A stretch of DNA of 5,489 nucleotides from JABMPJ01 sp964345005 (GTDB lineage Bacteria > Verrucomicrobiota > Kiritimatiellia > UBA8416 > JABMPJ01), in contig CAYFPQ010000133.1 of the NCBI GenBank assembly GCA_964345005.1, forward strand, positions 1 to 5,489, read 5' to 3'. The notes under the pieces are model-generated. The model did not search any database and was not told the origin of the DNA. It saw only the letters and a list, made by a program, of their open reading frames with translations. Below, piece by piece: positions 4,937-5,489 of the stretch; the stretch's first letter is position 1, and the number at the start of each line of letters is the position of its first letter. A program made the position numbers and the translations under genes.

Positions 4937-5037
4937 GAACTGTACTAGGTATTCCTGGCGCACTTGATGGCCCTGGGGATCGAGGATCACGGTACGGATC
5001 TCGCCGGATACGTCGGGCCGGGGATGGATCAGCGAGA

Positions 5038-5048
5038 CGCCGTAGGCG
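5038..5048. repeat. Hairpin CGCC-GTA-GGCG, copy C
   Basis: Counterpart of 567-584: four base pairs and a C(GTA)G loop. Confidence 0.45.
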
Positions 5049-5104
5049 GCGAGCAGGCCGGTAGCGTTGGATCGGTTAGGAGCGTTGGTGTTACCAGACG
5101 GGAA

Positions 5105-5150
5105 GCACTTGGCGTGCATCCTGGCTTCAAGCAGGATGCATGCAAAGTGC
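5105..5150. repeat. Long hairpin, copy C
   Basis: Left arm 5105-5123 (GCACTT...ATCCTG) and right arm 5132-5150 (CAGGAT...AAGTGC) form 19 bp with two non-Watson-Crick positions and an 8-base loop. It occupies the same place as 639-699, after a shared TACCAGAC. Confidence 0.7.
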
Positions 5151-5173
5151 GGGGACGTACGGGAGGCCCGTAG

Positions 5174-5200
5174 ACCGATCACGACGTAGTCGGGATCGGT
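5174..5200. repeat. 27-base hairpin, copy C
   Basis: Exact copy of 724-750. Confidence 0.7.
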
Positions 5201-5243
5201 CGGTTCGGTCACTCAGCGCAGCGCGGCGCTCGGTAGTGTAGCA

Positions 5244-5266
5244 CTTCGTCGACGTAGTCGGCGAAG
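5244..5266. repeat. Hairpin CTTCGTCGAC-GTA-GTCGGCGAAG
   Basis: 10-bp stem with one T-G pair and a C(GTA)G loop. The copy A counterpart is weaker (TCGTCG 823-828 / CGACGA 837-842). Both are followed by CAATCGGTTGG. Confidence 0.6.
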
Positions 5267-5305
5267 GCGGCAATCGGTTGGGTTGGACGTAGGCAGTGTA
5301 GGACT

Positions 5306-5324
5306 CAGTCGGCGCAGCCGACTG
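5306..5324. repeat. Hairpin CAGTCGGC-GCA-GCCGACTG, copy C
   Basis: Perfect 8-bp stem with a C(GCA)G loop; counterpart of 871-889. Confidence 0.6.
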
Positions 5325-5408
5325 GGTCGCTTGGGCTAAAATGCCGCGGTATGATGAAGTGATGTAGAGAGGTAGTGAGAGGGGTAAACGGAAGCGCCCG
5401 AGAGGATC

Positions 5409-5437
5409 GCCGCTAAAGATGAAAGGGGGATTATAGG
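5409..5437. repeat. Terminal conserved box, copy C
   Basis: GCCGCTAAAGATGAAAGG followed by GGGATTATAGG; counterpart of 894-920 and the last clearly shared sequence of the unit. Confidence 0.6.
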
Positions 5438-5489
5438 CATAGGTGTTAAGCTAAGAAGGTTATTTTTCGCGTCGATGGGCTTGCCATCG

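Larger units (their letters stand above)
4542..4946. other. Gene-free spacer between the IS and copy C
   Basis: No credible gene. It holds hairpin GCGCAGA-7-TCTGCGC (4578-4598), the inverted repeat 4623-4738, hairpin GCCGGAAC-ACCA-GTTCCGGC (4747-4766), a weak CCCGAT/ATCGGG pair (4823-4850) and the long hairpin 4865-4936. It does not align with copy A, so it is not simply the displaced remainder of copy B. Confidence 0.55.
4947..5437. repeat. Copy C of the hairpin-rich repeat unit, 5'-truncated
   Basis: Starts abruptly at 4947, inside what is the left arm of hairpin 468-503 in copy A, and is then 58/60 identical to A 481-540. It continues with the equivalents of the A hairpins at 567, 639, 724, 823 and 871 and ends with the terminal box at 5409-5437. 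It carries about 70 extra bases (about 5330-5405) between the last hairpin and the terminal box. Everything left of hairpin 468-503 is missing. Confidence 0.75.

Noticed and set aside
4799..5212. 137-codon open frame on the - strand of copy C
   Set aside because: It crosses the junction at 4947 between unrelated DNA and the repeat and reads through a 26-bp-arm hairpin; no family recognised. It is the most protein-like of the rejected frames, but support is insufficient.
1..5489. CRISPR array, tRNA or rRNA genes
   Set aside because: No regularly spaced identical short repeats, no tRNA cloverleaf motifs and no rRNA signature sequences were seen.

Overview
This window comes from a GC-rich bacterial replicon, in an accessory or repeat-rich region rather than a gene-dense one. 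Only two coding genes are well supported. Both lie inside a complete insertion sequence, which is itself embedded in about 3.4 kb of DNA with no convincing protein gene and many inverted repeats. No host marker gene is present, so the organism cannot be named.

Insertion sequence (2434-4536, 2103 bp). It is bounded by inverted ends that agree at 19 of the first 20 bases, beginning TGATTCCGTTGAA, and is flanked by a direct TATGT that looks like the target duplication. It carries a 540-residue IS1182-type DDE transposase on the + strand. Divergently on the - strand is a 72-residue protein with an AbrB/MazE/SpoVT-like fold signature, whose stop codon lies 19 bp from the left tip. The two genes share a 58-bp intergenic region with a short palindrome that could be an operator. 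The last 184 bp after the transposase are non-coding and hold two hairpin elements.

Flanking DNA (1-2433 and 4537-5489). Three diverged copies of one long unit can be aligned: copy A (1-920, most complete), copy B (1943-2428, cut short by the IS) and copy C (4947-5437, missing its left part). Each is a series of hairpins. Where copies overlap, several hairpins keep their shape while both arms change together (28-54 versus 1970-1997; 468-503 versus 2315-2349; 639-699 versus 5105-5150). This suggests selection on folding of RNA or single-stranded DNA rather than on an encoded protein. Many short hairpins close with C(GNA)G triloops, nearly all on the + strand.

Spacers. 921-1942 and 4542-4946 have no recognisable genes but hold more hairpins, including arms of 10 bp (1580/1631), 13 bp (4623/4738) and about 26 bp (4865/4936). 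The most interesting content of the window is this multi-copy, hairpin-rich, apparently non-coding unit. It matches no RNA or element family I recognise, and its function is unknown.
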